Shown: piece by piece, positions 24,009-32,706 of the stretch
How positions within the stretch are numbered: position 1 is the first letter of the stretch
Layout of the letters: each line of letters starts with the position of its first letter
Assembly (NCBI GenBank): GCA_027306915.1
Contig: DAHUYW010000006.1
Coordinates: forward strand, 87,432 to 151,431
Length of the DNA: 64,000 bases
Direction: 5' to 3'
Source: Spirochaetales bacterium
GTDB taxonomy: Bacteria; Spirochaetota; Spirochaetia; DAHUYW01
The notes under the pieces: model-generated
What the model saw: only the letters and a program-made list of their open reading frames with translations
The model's database searches: none
Told to the model about the DNA's origin: nothing
Translations under genes and position numbers: made by a program

Positions 24009-25574
24009 GTGCCGGAAAAGGCGTGGACGAGGGTCATCGCGGAGAAGGAGCTGGCGGAGCGCAAGCCCGTCCTGGTCAAGATAGACGAGCGCGATCTCCT
24101 GTTGGTGCGCTCGGGCGGAGCGCTTTTTGCCTGCTCGAACAAGTGCAGCCATTACGGCGGGCCGCTCAACGAGGGGCTCGTTGTCGGCACCCAGGTCATC
24201 TGCCCCCTCCACAATGCACACTTCGACCTGGCGAGCGGAGCGCTGGCCTCTCCGCCGGGAGTGAAGCCGATCCCGGCCTTCGAGGTGAAGACCGACAAGG
24301 GCGAGGTTTTCGTGCGGGAGCGCGAGCCGTCCGCAGCCCCTGCACGGGCGCCCGGCCAGGACGAGCCGAGCGTGCTCATCGTGGGCGCAGGCGCCGCAGC
24401 GGACATGGCCGCGGATACCCTGCGCGCGGGGGGCTTCGGCGGTCCCATCACCCTCATCACCCGAGAGAAGGGCGTCCCCTATGACCGCCCCACCCTCTCA
24501 AAGGACTTCATCGCGGGCGAGGCCAAGCCCGAATGGCTGCCCCTGCGCGATGAGGCCTACTACAAGGATCGCGCGATCGAGATCCTGAACGAGCGCACGG
24601 TCACCGGCTTCGATCCCCGATCGAAGAGCGTCACCCTTGCTGACGGAACGACGGTCAAGGGCGACCGCATAATCCTTGCGACGGGCGGTATCCCGAGGAG
24701 GCTTGCGGTCGTCGGGGGCGGCCTCCCGGGGATCTACTATCTGCGGAGTCTCGAGGACGCAAGCGCGATCATCGAGGCGACGAAGGGGGCTCGTACGGCC
24801 GTCGTCGTCGGCTCGAGCTTCATCGGGCTGGAGGTCGCGTCCGGCCTCCGGGCGCGCGGCCTCGCGGTCCACATCGTCGCCCCGGAGAAGCACCCCCTCG
24901 TCGGAGTGTTCGGAGCGCGGATCGCGGAGCGCGTTCGACGGCTCCACGAAGAGAACGGGGTCCAGTTCCACCTCGAGACCATGCCGGTCGCAATCGAGGG
25001 GGCTCGGAAGACCGAGCGAGTGGCCCTTTCGAACGGCGAGAAGATCGAAGCGGATTTCGTCGTCGTCGGCATCGGAGTGAATCCCGCAGTCGACTACCTC
25101 GCGGGAAGCGCCCTGCTCGAGAGCGGTGCGGTCCCCGTCAATGAGCACCTCGAAACCGCCTATCCCGGCGTTTATGCCGCGGGCGACATCGCGATGGTCC
25201 CAAACCATTATACCGGCGATCGGGTGCGGATCGAGCACTGGGTGGTCGCCCAGCGCCACGGGATGCACATCGCGAAGGAGATCCTCGGCCGCTCGGAGCC
25301 CTACCTCGAGCCTCCCTTCTTCTGGACCATGCAGTACAAGAGCTCCTTCAAGTACGTCGGCCACGCTCAAGGGTACTACGAGATGTTCTACCGGGGCGAT
25401 CCGGACGCCGGCCCCTTCGCGGCCGGCTACTATGTGAAGGGGCGCCTCACCGCGGTCGCCACCCTCCAGCGCAACCGCGACGTCCTCGTGGCCGGCGAGC
25501 TGCTCAAGGCAGGACGCTCGCTCACCCCGGAGGAGTTCGTCAAGACGGAAGACCTCGATACCTTCTTGGCGTAG
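24009..25574 (+). CDS. Rieske-domain FAD/NAD(P) oxidoreductase (AIF-like)
   Basis: This 521-residue fusion has an N-terminal Rieske [2Fe-2S] domain with Cys46-x-His48 and Cys65-x-x-His68, followed by a two-Rossmann FAD/NAD domain ('VLIVGAGAAADMAADTL' and 'TAVVVGSSFIGLEVASGL') and a C-terminal reductase dimerisation domain ending near 'FFWTMQYKSSFKYVG'. This order is that of AIFL-type ferredoxin reductases. It starts at GTG 24009 with GGAGGG upstream. The electron acceptor is unknown; an oxidative-stress or ferredoxin-reduction role is a guess. Confidence 0.88.
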   Translation: MPEKAWTRVIAEKELAERKPVLVKIDERDLLLVRSGGALFACSNKCSHYGGPLNEGLVVGTQVICPLHNAHFDLASGALASPPGVKPIPAFEVKTDKGEVFVREREPSAAPARAPGQDEPSVLIVGAGAAADMAADTLRAGGFGGPITLITREKGVPYDRPTLSKDFIAGEAKPEWLPLRDEAYYKDRAIEILNERTVTGFDPRSKSVTLADGTTVKGDRIILATGGIPRRLAVVGGGLPGIYYLRSLEDASAIIEATKGARTAVVVGSSFIGLEVASGLRARGLAVHIVAPEKHPLVGVFGARIAERVRRLHEENGVQFHLETMPVAIEGARKTERVALSNGEKIEADFVVVGIGVNPAVDYLAGSALLESGAVPVNEHLETAYPGVYAAGDIAMVPNHYTGDRVRIEHWVVAQRHGMHIAKEILGRSEPYLEPPFFWTMQYKSSFKYVGHAQGYYEMFYRGDPDAGPFAAGYYVKGRLTAVATLQRNRDVLVAGELLKAGRSLTPEEFVKTEDLDTFLA

Positions 25575-25589
25575 GAGCCCCTCCTGCGG

Positions 25590-25595
25590 TACAAT
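25590..25595 (+). promoter_or_regulatory. queF -10 box (probable leaderless transcript)
   Basis: TACAAT ends 8 bases before the queF ATG; TTGGCG lies 18 bases upstream as a possible -35. There is no room for a ribosome site or a preQ1 riboswitch. Confidence 0.5.
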
Positions 25596-25603
25596 GCGCG
25601 CCT

Positions 25604-26011
25604 ATGAACGGTCCGACAGCCGCAGGCGGCTATACCGAGGATCACGCGCGAAGCGGCCTCGCCGAACCCCTTCCCGAGCTCGAGTGCTTCTCGAACCAAT
25701 ACCCCGAGTCGGACTATGTGATCGAGATCGAGACCCCGGAGTTCGATTCGGTCTGCCCGAAGACCGGCCTGCCCGACTCAGGCGACATCCGAATTCACTA
25801 CATTCCGGACCGCCTGTGCGTCGAGCTTAAGTCGCTCAAGCTCTACCTCCTCGGCTACCGGAACATGGGGATCTTCTCGGAAAACGTCGTAAATCGCATC
25901 TTCGAGGACTTCAAGCGAGCGGTGGCGCCACGGTGGCTCAAGGTCCGGGGCGAGTTCAACGCGCGGGGCGGTCTGTCCACGAGAGTCGAGCGTGAGTACC
26001 GAGCCCGGTAG
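25604..26011 (+). CDS. queF: NADPH-dependent preQ0 reductase QueF
   Basis: QueF reduces 7-cyano-7-deazaguanine to preQ1 in queuosine biosynthesis. At 135 residues it is the short, YkvM-type form. The nucleophilic Cys is in 'DSVCPKTGLPDSGDI' and the family motif is 'ELKSLKLYLLGYRN'; 'FNARGGLSTRVERE' matches the C-terminal consensus. A TACAAT -10 box ends 8 bases before ATG 25604 and no Shine-Dalgarno is present, suggesting a leaderless mRNA. It overlaps the transporter gene by 20 bases. Confidence 0.94.
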   Translation: MNGPTAAGGYTEDHARSGLAEPLPELECFSNQYPESDYVIEIETPEFDSVCPKTGLPDSGDIRIHYIPDRLCVELKSLKLYLLGYRNMGIFSENVVNRIFEDFKRAVAPRWLKVRGEFNARGGLSTRVEREYRAR

Positions 26012-26681
26012 GATCACACCGCTCCTCTTCTCGGTAAGCGCCATCTTCATCTCCTTCCTCATCGCGGCAAATATCATCGCGGTCAAGCTCGTCTCCATCG
26101 CCGGGCTCATCCTGCCGGCGGCCGTGGTGATCTTTCCCATCACCTACATCTTCGGGGACATCCTGACCGAGGTCTACGGGTTCAAGCGGACGCGCCTGGT
26201 TATCTGGACCGGCTTCGCTGCAAACCTCGTCGTGGTGGGCGCCATTGCCCTCGCGCAAGCTCTGCCGGCGGCCTCCTTCTGGAAGGGGCAGGCGGCTTAC
26301 GTGCAGATTCTTGGCCAGACTCCTCGCATCCTCGCAGGCTCCTTCGCCGCCTACCTTGTGGGAGAGTTCCTGAACTCGATCGTCCTCTCTCGTCTGAAGC
26401 TCGCGACCAAGGGCCGCTTCCTGTGGACCCGGACAATCGGTTCCACCCTGGCGGGCCAGGCGGCCGACTCTTCGATCTTCATCACCATCGCCTTCGCGGG
26501 GACGATTCCGCATGGAGCCCTGCTTTCGCTCATGGCAACGCAGTGGCTCTTCAAGGTCGCCTACGAGATCGCAGCGACCCCCCTCACCTACCTGATCGTC
26601 GGCTACCTGAAGCGGCGCGAGCACATCGATACCTACGACTTCCAGGTCAGCCTGAATCCCTTTAAGGTCTTCGACACCTGA
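25992..26681 (+). CDS. Queuosine precursor transporter (YhhQ/VUT family)
   Basis: This 229-residue membrane protein of the vitamin-uptake-like YhhQ family carries preQ0/preQ1 or related bases into the cell. 'SFLIAANIIAVKLVS' and 'FPITYIFGDILTEVYGF' are the family's first two signatures, and 'RTIGSTLAGQAADSSIFI' the third. GTG 25992 lies inside the queF end, so the two genes are translationally coupled. The pair suggests salvage of preQ0 followed by reduction. Confidence 0.9.
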   Translation: MSTEPGRITPLLFSVSAIFISFLIAANIIAVKLVSIAGLILPAAVVIFPITYIFGDILTEVYGFKRTRLVIWTGFAANLVVVGAIALAQALPAASFWKGQAAYVQILGQTPRILAGSFAAYLVGEFLNSIVLSRLKLATKGRFLWTRTIGSTLAGQAADSSIFITIAFAGTIPHGALLSLMATQWLFKVAYEIAATPLTYLIVGYLKRREHIDTYDFQVSLNPFKVFDT

Positions 26682-26794
26682 TCGACTGAGCTCGGCCGGT
26701 GGCCCCCGAACGGAACCGTCTTACCCAACCGCACAGGGCGGCTCGAGCCGAATGGCTGCCGAGGGGTGTGAGATCGAAGAAGGATAGGTCGACG

Positions 26795-27121
26795 TCAAGT
26801 AGCGGCCGGGACCTTTGTCCAGTCTTCGTCGAACTTGGCGAGGCCTTGGGCGGTCAACGGGTGGACGAGCATTTGTTGGATCACGCTGAGCGGCACGGTA
26901 ACGACATCGGCTCCGGCTCGGAAGAGCTCGGAGACCGTGTGCGGATTGCGAATCGATGCGGCAATGATCTTGGTCCCTATCGCCTGGGTCGTGAAGACTT
27001 CCCTGATTGCCAACACGAGCGCTACTCCGTCGGAGTCGATGTCGTCGAGTCGACCGACAAACGGCGCGATGAAATCAGCACCGGCGCACGCCGCGGCGAT
27101 CGCCTCTACTTCTCCAGCCAT
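26795..27121 (-). pseudogene. Truncated transaldolase / fructose-6-phosphate aldolase (C-terminal half)
   Basis: The 108-codon minus-strand frame reads 'GADFIAPFVGRLDDIDSDG', 'IIAASIRNPHTVSELFRAGADV' and 'HPLTAQGLAKFDEDWTK', which is the C-terminal half of the TalC/FSA family. The N-terminal half with the Schiff-base lysine is missing: an in-frame TGA lies 15 bases upstream of the ATG and the P-type ATPase gene begins (by its stop) at 27200. The region 26682-27199 holds nothing else recognisable. A functional aldolase is very unlikely. Confidence 0.78.
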
Positions 27122-27199
27122 AACGGTCGGGCTTCATTCGGCTCGGTCACGGTGCGGCCTATCGAGGAAGCGCAGTCGGCTCGCAGACGCCGCGGGTCC

Positions 27200-29905
27200 T
27201 TAGTCGACGCGTCCCAGCGATTCCCGTCGCACGAGCCATTTCGCGAGCTCGAGGACCGGCGACACCGAGAAGGCCAGCACGAAGATGATCAGTAGGTCGG
27301 CCGGGGTAAGGGCGAAGGTTCCGAAGGGAAGATGCAGCACCGGCAGGTAGACGATCAGGGAGAGAAGGAGCAGCTCCCACAGGATTGCCGCGTCCAACCA
27401 TCGGTTTGCGAAGGGACGATTGAGCACCGAGTGGCGATCGGAGCGGAAGTTGAAGGCCTTGAAGAACTGGATGAGCACGAGGGAAACGAAGCTCATCGTC
27501 ATCGCCTCGGAAGTGCTCCTCCCCGAATGGAGCGCCCAGACGAAGAGGCCGAGGTTGACCAGAGTCGACCAGATTCCCCCCACGAGCATGAGCCCGACGA
27601 CCGGCCGGGTGAAGATCCCGCGCTTCGGATCGCGGGGAGCCCGGCGCATGAGGTCGGCTTCGGGCGGGTCCACCGCGAGGGCCAGGGCGGGAAGTCCGTC
27701 GGTTGCGAGGTTGACGTAGAGGATCTGCACTGCGCTCAAGGGGAGCGGAAGCCCGGCGAGGGTGGCCCCCGCCATGAGTCCGATCTCCCCGATATTCGAG
27801 GAGATAAGGTACATCAGGTACTTCTTGATGTTCCCGAAAATCGCGCGGCCCTCCTCGACCGCCGCCACTATCGAAGCAAAGTTGTCGTCGATGAGGGTCA
27901 TCGCCGCTGCCTCTTTGGATACGTCGGTCCCGGTGATTCCCATGGCGACGCCGATGTCGGCCTTCTTCAGGGCGGGCGCGTCGTTCACACCGTCGCCGGT
28001 CATCGCCACGATCTCGCCCCGCTTCTGGAGGGCCATAACCACCCGAAGCTTGTGCGACGGAGAGACGCGGGCATAGATCTCGATCCGGTCGACCCGCTCG
28101 CCCAGCTCAGTGTCGCTCATCGATTCAAGCTCTGCCCCCGTGACCACCTCGCCCGTCGTGAGCAGGCCCAGCTCGCGCCCAACCGCCCGGGCGGTGATCG
28201 GGTGGTCGCCGGTGATCATCACCGGCTTGATTCCCGCCTGCCTGCAGATGTCGATCGCGGCCCGCGCTTCGGGACGCGGGGGATAGATCATTCCCACCAG
28301 GCCGAGAAGGGTCATCCCTCTTTCGACGCCGGCCACTTCCGCTCCGGGCTTGTAGGCTATCGCGAGAACCCGGAGGGCCTCCTCCGCCATCGACCCAGCC
28401 GTAGCGAATATGCTCGCCCTTGCGCCGCCGTCGAGCTCAGCCTCCCCACCCTCGCCCAGCCAGCGGTTGCAGCTCGCGAGAATGACCTCGGGCGCCCCTT
28501 TGGAATAGGAAGCCGGATTGGGGCCCCCGACACGGACGGTCATTCGCTTGGACTCCGAGGTGAAGGGTATTTCGGCAAGGCGCGGAGAATCGGCGTCGAG
28601 CCGGGCCTTTTCAAGCCCCGCCTTGGCCGCCGCCACCACTAGGGCTCCCTCGGTGGGGTCGCCTTTGACCTCCCATCCCTTCCCTCGCTCGCCCCGGTCG
28701 ATCGTCGCGTCGCACGCGAGCGCCGCGGCGCGCAGCAGCCGCCCCGCCGGATGGCCGGAAGCCCCTTCCGAAAGATGGATCATCCTGCCGCCGGAGCTGA
28801 ACTGCCCCACCGGCTCATAGCCCGCTCCCGAGATCTCGATCGTCGCTCCCGCAATCCAGAGCCGGCGTGCAGTCATCTCGTCCTTGGTGAGCGTCCCGGT
28901 CTTGTCGGTGCAGATGTAGGTGGTGCTGCCCAGCGTCTCGACCGCGGGAAGGCGCCGCATGAGCGCGTTGCGCCTCACCATGCGCTGGACCCCGAGCGCA
29001 AGGGAGATGGTCACCACGGCGGGGAGCGCCTCCGGAACCACCGCTACCGCAAGGGCGATACCGAAGATCAGCATCTCGAGGAAGGGCTGCCCCCGAAGAA
29101 GCCCCAGCCCGACGATCATCGCGACTATCGCGAAGGCGATCCGCGCAAGCGTGGCACCCACCCGGTCAAGGTTCCGTTGGAGCGGAGTCTTCGCCGTCTC
29201 GATCGTCTGGAGCATCCGAGCGATTGCGCCGAACTCGGTGTTCATCCCCGTGGCGACCACCACGCCGCGACCGCGACCGTAGGTCGCCGTGGTTCCCGCG
29301 TAGGCCATGTTCCTCCGATCGCCCAGCGGAAGCTCGATGTCCGCGAGCGGATCGGTTCTCTTTTCGGAGGGCACGGACTCTCCGGTGAGCGCAGACTCCT
29401 CGATCTGGAGGTTGACCGCCTCCGTGAGACGGGCATCCGCCGGAATCTTGTCGCCCGCGCGAAGGAGGATGAGATCGCCGGGCACCAAATCGCGGGCGGG
29501 GACTCTCGACTCCCGCCCGCCACGAAGCACCGTCGCCAGAGGCGCCGCCATGCGGCGTAGGGCTTCGATGGCCCGCTCGGCCCGGTACTCTTGCGCGAAC
29601 CCGAGCAAAACCGCGAAAAGAACGATGACCGCAATAGCGATTGCCTCAATAGACTCGCCGAGGAGTGCAGAGAGAAGGGTTGCCGCCAGGAGGATGATGA
29701 TGAGCACGTTCTTGAACTGCTCGAGGAGAATCGCGGAGGGTGATCGGCCGCGAGTCTCTTGGAGCTCGTTGGGCCCCACCTCTTCGAGCCGGCGCACCGC
29801 CTGCTGCGTGCTGAGACCGATCGAGGTCGAGCCCAGACGCTCCACGACCCCTTCGGCCGATAGCGCATACCAGCGCGGCGTCACTTCAGCGCGGGAAGGC
29901 TCCAT
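27200..29905 (-). CDS. P-type Ca2+-transporting ATPase (P2A/SERCA-like)
   Basis: This 901-residue cation pump has the phosphorylation site 'CTDKTGTLTKDEMTA', the TGES loop 'ESALTGESVPSEK' and 'MTGDGVNDAPALKKADIG'. Ion-site residues match SERCA: Glu in M4 'PEALPAVV', Asn/Glu in M5 'SSNIGEIGLM', Asn/Thr/Asp in M6 'YVNLATDGLPALAL'. These favour Ca2+ over Na+/K+ or H+. The start ATG 29905 has AGGGAGAGG upstream. It probably exports Ca2+ from the cytoplasm. Two SDR genes and a GH3 gene lie further along the same strand but have a separate promoter region. Confidence 0.93.
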   Translation of the reverse strand: MEPSRAEVTPRWYALSAEGVVERLGSTSIGLSTQQAVRRLEEVGPNELQETRGRSPSAILLEQFKNVLIIILLAATLLSALLGESIEAIAIAVIVLFAVLLGFAQEYRAERAIEALRRMAAPLATVLRGGRESRVPARDLVPGDLILLRAGDKIPADARLTEAVNLQIEESALTGESVPSEKRTDPLADIELPLGDRRNMAYAGTTATYGRGRGVVVATGMNTEFGAIARMLQTIETAKTPLQRNLDRVGATLARIAFAIVAMIVGLGLLRGQPFLEMLIFGIALAVAVVPEALPAVVTISLALGVQRMVRRNALMRRLPAVETLGSTTYICTDKTGTLTKDEMTARRLWIAGATIEISGAGYEPVGQFSSGGRMIHLSEGASGHPAGRLLRAAALACDATIDRGERGKGWEVKGDPTEGALVVAAAKAGLEKARLDADSPRLAEIPFTSESKRMTVRVGGPNPASYSKGAPEVILASCNRWLGEGGEAELDGGARASIFATAGSMAEEALRVLAIAYKPGAEVAGVERGMTLLGLVGMIYPPRPEARAAIDICRQAGIKPVMITGDHPITARAVGRELGLLTTGEVVTGAELESMSDTELGERVDRIEIYARVSPSHKLRVVMALQKRGEIVAMTGDGVNDAPALKKADIGVAMGITGTDVSKEAAAMTLIDDNFASIVAAVEEGRAIFGNIKKYLMYLISSNIGEIGLMAGATLAGLPLPLSAVQILYVNLATDGLPALALAVDPPEADLMRRAPRDPKRGIFTRPVVGLMLVGGIWSTLVNLGLFVWALHSGRSTSEAMTMSFVSLVLIQFFKAFNFRSDRHSVLNRPFANRWLDAAILWELLLLSLIVYLPVLHLPFGTFALTPADLLIIFVLAFSVSPVLELAKWLVRRESLGRVD

Positions 29906-29937
29906 GCGAGACTACCTCTCCCTGTAGAATTGAAGAC

Positions 29938-29973
29938 CTTCCCACTATAGGGAAGCGACCTTCCCCCTGTCAA
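29938..29973 (-). promoter_or_regulatory. P-ATPase promoter with a palindrome around the -10 box
   Basis: On the minus strand TTGACA, 18 bases and TATAGT form the promoter. The -10 box sits in the 6-base spacer of a perfect inverted repeat, CTTCCC/GGGAAG (29938-29955). An operator for an unknown repressor is a reasonable inference. Confidence 0.6.
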
Positions 29974-30013
29974 ATCGAGGCTGGATCTCTCCGTCGATTC
30001 GCCCGCGGACGCG

Positions 30014-31903
30014 TCAGTAGGAAAGCCCATAGCCGGCGGGAAAGAGGGGCGCTCCCTCGCCGGTCCCGAAGGGAATCTGGCTCAACGTGCGCGGCCAGGG
30101 ACAAGGGAGCCTTCCGGTCGGGCGGAAGCGGCCGAGGAGGAGATCGGCGACCCCCTCCCCCTCGCTTCCCGGAAGCCAGGCGGCGAGTGCCGCGTCCCAG
30201 CCGCTGATCTCGCCGGTGACGATGAGGGGTCGACCGCTCACGAGCACGACGATGACAGGGATGCCCCTATCCTTCACCGCCGCGATCGCGGCGCGATCCT
30301 CGGCTGAGAGCGCGAGCTCGGTGCGATCACCCTGGCCCTCCGCGTAGGGCTCTTCGCCGACCACCACAATTCCCACCTGCGCAAAACCGGCATCGTGTCC
30401 GTCGGGCGAGAAGAGCACCGTTGCGCGGCTCCCAGCCGCCCGGCGGATGCCCTCGAGGATACTCGTTCCTTCGGTAATGGCTCCGCGCATCCCCTGCCAG
30501 GAGATGGTCCAGCCGCCGCACTGCGCCCCGATGTCGTCCGCCTTCCTTCCGGCCACGACGATGCGCGTGAAGCGCCCCGAAAGGGGCAAGAGATGGCCTT
30601 CGTTCTTGAGAAGCACGATCGACTCGCGGACCGCCCTCCGGGCGACCGCCCGATGGGCGGGCGAGCCGATCTCGGGGATAAGGGAGCGCTCGGCGAAGGG
30701 GTGCTCGAAGAGGCCGAGGCGAAACTTGGCAGCGAGAATGCGGCGGACGGCGTCGTCGATCCTGCTTTCCGACAGCTCTCCCCGGCGCACCAAATCGAGG
30801 ACTGTCGCGATGAAGGTAGGATAGCGGTCGGGGATCATCACCATGTCGATCCCGGCATCGATTGCGGTCCGGATTTGGGCGGCCGAATCCCCGGGAAGAA
30901 GCGCCACCCCGCCCCAGTCGGAGACGACGAAGCCCGCGAAGCCCAGCTCTCCTTTGAGCATCCCGGTTACAAGCGAGCGGTTCCCGTGATCGGGCACGCC
31001 ATTCCAGCTGCTGAAGCTCACCATCACCGAGCCGACTCCCGCGCCCACCGCCGCGCGGTAGGGCACCAGGTGGATCGCCCGCAGGAGCGACACAGGGATG
31101 CGGGCGTCGCCGCGATCGACGCCGCCCGAGGTACCTCCGTCCGCGATGAAGTGCTTCGCGGTGGCGAGGAGCGCCCACGAGGGGAGCCTCTCGCGCCCAG
31201 GCCCGCCCAGGGGGCTTCCCTGGTACCCCTCGATCGCTGCCGCGCCGAGGCGGGAGACGAGAACCGGGTCGCTGCCGAATCCTTCGTAGGTCCGGCCCCA
31301 GCGGATATCCTGCGGCACCGCGACCACGGGGCTGAAGGTCCAGCGAATGCCGACGGCGCTCGACTCACGGGCGGTCACTCGGGCCGCCTCCCAGACGAGC
31401 TCCGGATCGTTCGCCGCCCCAATGCCGATGTTGTGCGGAAAGATGATGGCACCCTGCAGGTTGTTGTTTCCGTGAACCGCGTCCGCGCCGTAGAGGATGG
31501 GGATTGCGAGCCGCGAGGCGAGGGCTGCGCGCTGGTAGGAATCGATCATCTCGGCCCAGGCTTCGGGAGTGTTTCGCGCGGGGGCCGAGCCGCCTCCGCT
31601 CAACACGGAGCCGAGGCCGTAGCGGGCGATCTCGGTCGGCTTGGCAAGATAGCCCCGCTCGACCTGCGCCATCTGGCCAACCTTTTCTTCAAGCGTCATT
31701 CGGGCGAGGAGGTCGCCCACCCGCTCCGAGAGCGGACGTGCCGGATCAAGGTAGGGTGCCCATGCGCGGGTCGGGAATGAGGCGGTGCAACCCGACAGAG
31801 CGGCCATCGCCAGGAAACAGACCCAAAGAGGCGTACTCCTCCTTGCCCGCGTGTTCGTTCGACGCGCGGTGAAGTCGACGGGAGGCTGGCCGCCGATCAC
31901 CAC
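30014..31903 (-). CDS. Glycoside hydrolase family 3 lipoprotein (beta-glucosidase-like)
   Basis: This 629-residue enzyme has a lipobox 'ALSGC' preceded by an Arg-rich start. The nucleophile Asp is in 'GFVVSDWGGVALL', and the N-terminal barrel motifs 'ADAVHGNNN' and 'KHFIADGGT' are intact; it ends 'FPAGYGLSY' like exo-beta-glucosidases. Start GTG 31903 (or 31900) overlaps the SDR stop codon; no strong ribosome site is present, but translational coupling is likely. It would cleave short beta-glucosides or related oligosaccharides outside the cytoplasm. Confidence 0.85.
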   Translation of the reverse strand: MVIGGQPPVDFTARRTNTRARRSTPLWVCFLAMAALSGCTASFPTRAWAPYLDPARPLSERVGDLLARMTLEEKVGQMAQVERGYLAKPTEIARYGLGSVLSGGGSAPARNTPEAWAEMIDSYQRAALASRLAIPILYGADAVHGNNNLQGAIIFPHNIGIGAANDPELVWEAARVTARESSAVGIRWTFSPVVAVPQDIRWGRTYEGFGSDPVLVSRLGAAAIEGYQGSPLGGPGRERLPSWALLATAKHFIADGGTSGGVDRGDARIPVSLLRAIHLVPYRAAVGAGVGSVMVSFSSWNGVPDHGNRSLVTGMLKGELGFAGFVVSDWGGVALLPGDSAAQIRTAIDAGIDMVMIPDRYPTFIATVLDLVRRGELSESRIDDAVRRILAAKFRLGLFEHPFAERSLIPEIGSPAHRAVARRAVRESIVLLKNEGHLLPLSGRFTRIVVAGRKADDIGAQCGGWTISWQGMRGAITEGTSILEGIRRAAGSRATVLFSPDGHDAGFAQVGIVVVGEEPYAEGQGDRTELALSAEDRAAIAAVKDRGIPVIVVLVSGRPLIVTGEISGWDAALAAWLPGSEGEGVADLLLGRFRPTGRLPCPWPRTLSQIPFGTGEGAPLFPAGYGLSY

Positions 31904-32694
31904 GGGATGGGCTTGCCGTCGCGGAAGAAACCGCCGGTCTGGTTGGCAGTGAGGAGCGCCGCCCACAGGACCGAGGCGGCGCCCTGAGCGACGGATCGCG
32001 GGGCGCCGGGGCCGCCCATGTCGGTGTGCACCCAACCGGGGCACACCGCGTTGATGCGGATCCGCCGTCCTGCAAGCTCGGCCGCCATGATACGGACGAG
32101 CGCATTGAGCGACGCCTTGGAAACCCCGTAGGCGGAGGTCGGCCACCCCTCCGCCGTGTGGCGGCCTCGCCGGACATCCTCCACGAACTTTTCCGTGAGC
32201 TCGATGAGCGACTTGCGGGTAAGCCTGGGATCGGCATAACGGGATCGGAGGGGGTCCGATAGAATCGAAAGCTCCCCCGCCCCGCTCGACACCATCACGA
32301 TCGTCCCGCCGTCGGCCAGCAAGGGCAGGAGCGCGTCGGTGACCCGAAGCGGGCCATAGAAGTTCGTGTCGATCGTCTTTCGCGCAACCCGCTCGTCGAA
32401 TCCGTCGAGGGCTACCGCTCCGTTGTTTACGAGGATATCGAGCGAGACCCGCTGATCGCGCAGCCGACTCGCGAGCGCCTCGATGGAGACGGTATCGGTG
32501 ACATCGAGTCGATGGTACTCGACTCGACCCTGCTTCTCATCCCGCAGAATGCGGCCGACCGCCGCACGACCCGCCGCCTCGTCTCGGCTCGTGAGGAGGA
32601 CGCGGCAGCCGCGGTTTGCCAGTTGCCGCGCGGTCTCGAAACCGAGACCGCGATTTGCGCCCGTTACGAGCGCCGTCTGGACCTTTCCTTCCAT
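31897..32694 (-). CDS. Short-chain dehydrogenase/reductase
   Basis: This is a 265-residue NAD(P)-dependent SDR of the carbonyl-reductase type. The cofactor motif 'TGANRGLG', 'LVNNGAVA', Ser in 'MVSSGAG' and catalytic 'YGVSK' are all present. Its stop overlaps the GTG start of the GH3 gene, so the two are coupled. The start ATG is at 32694, 12 bases after the second SDR stop. Substrate unknown. Confidence 0.9.
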   Translation of the reverse strand: MEGKVQTALVTGANRGLGFETARQLANRGCRVLLTSRDEAAGRAAVGRILRDEKQGRVEYHRLDVTDTVSIEALASRLRDQRVSLDILVNNGAVALDGFDERVARKTIDTNFYGPLRVTDALLPLLADGGTIVMVSSGAGELSILSDPLRSRYADPRLTRKSLIELTEKFVEDVRRGRHTAEGWPTSAYGVSKASLNALVRIMAAELAGRRIRINAVCPGWVHTDMGGPGAPRSVAQGAASVLWAALLTANQTGGFFRDGKPIPW

Positions 32695-32706
32695 ATCACA
32701 CTTCCC

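Noticed and set aside
25575..25603. A preQ1 riboswitch before queF
   Set aside because: The -10 box ends 8 bases before the start codon, leaving no transcribed leader.
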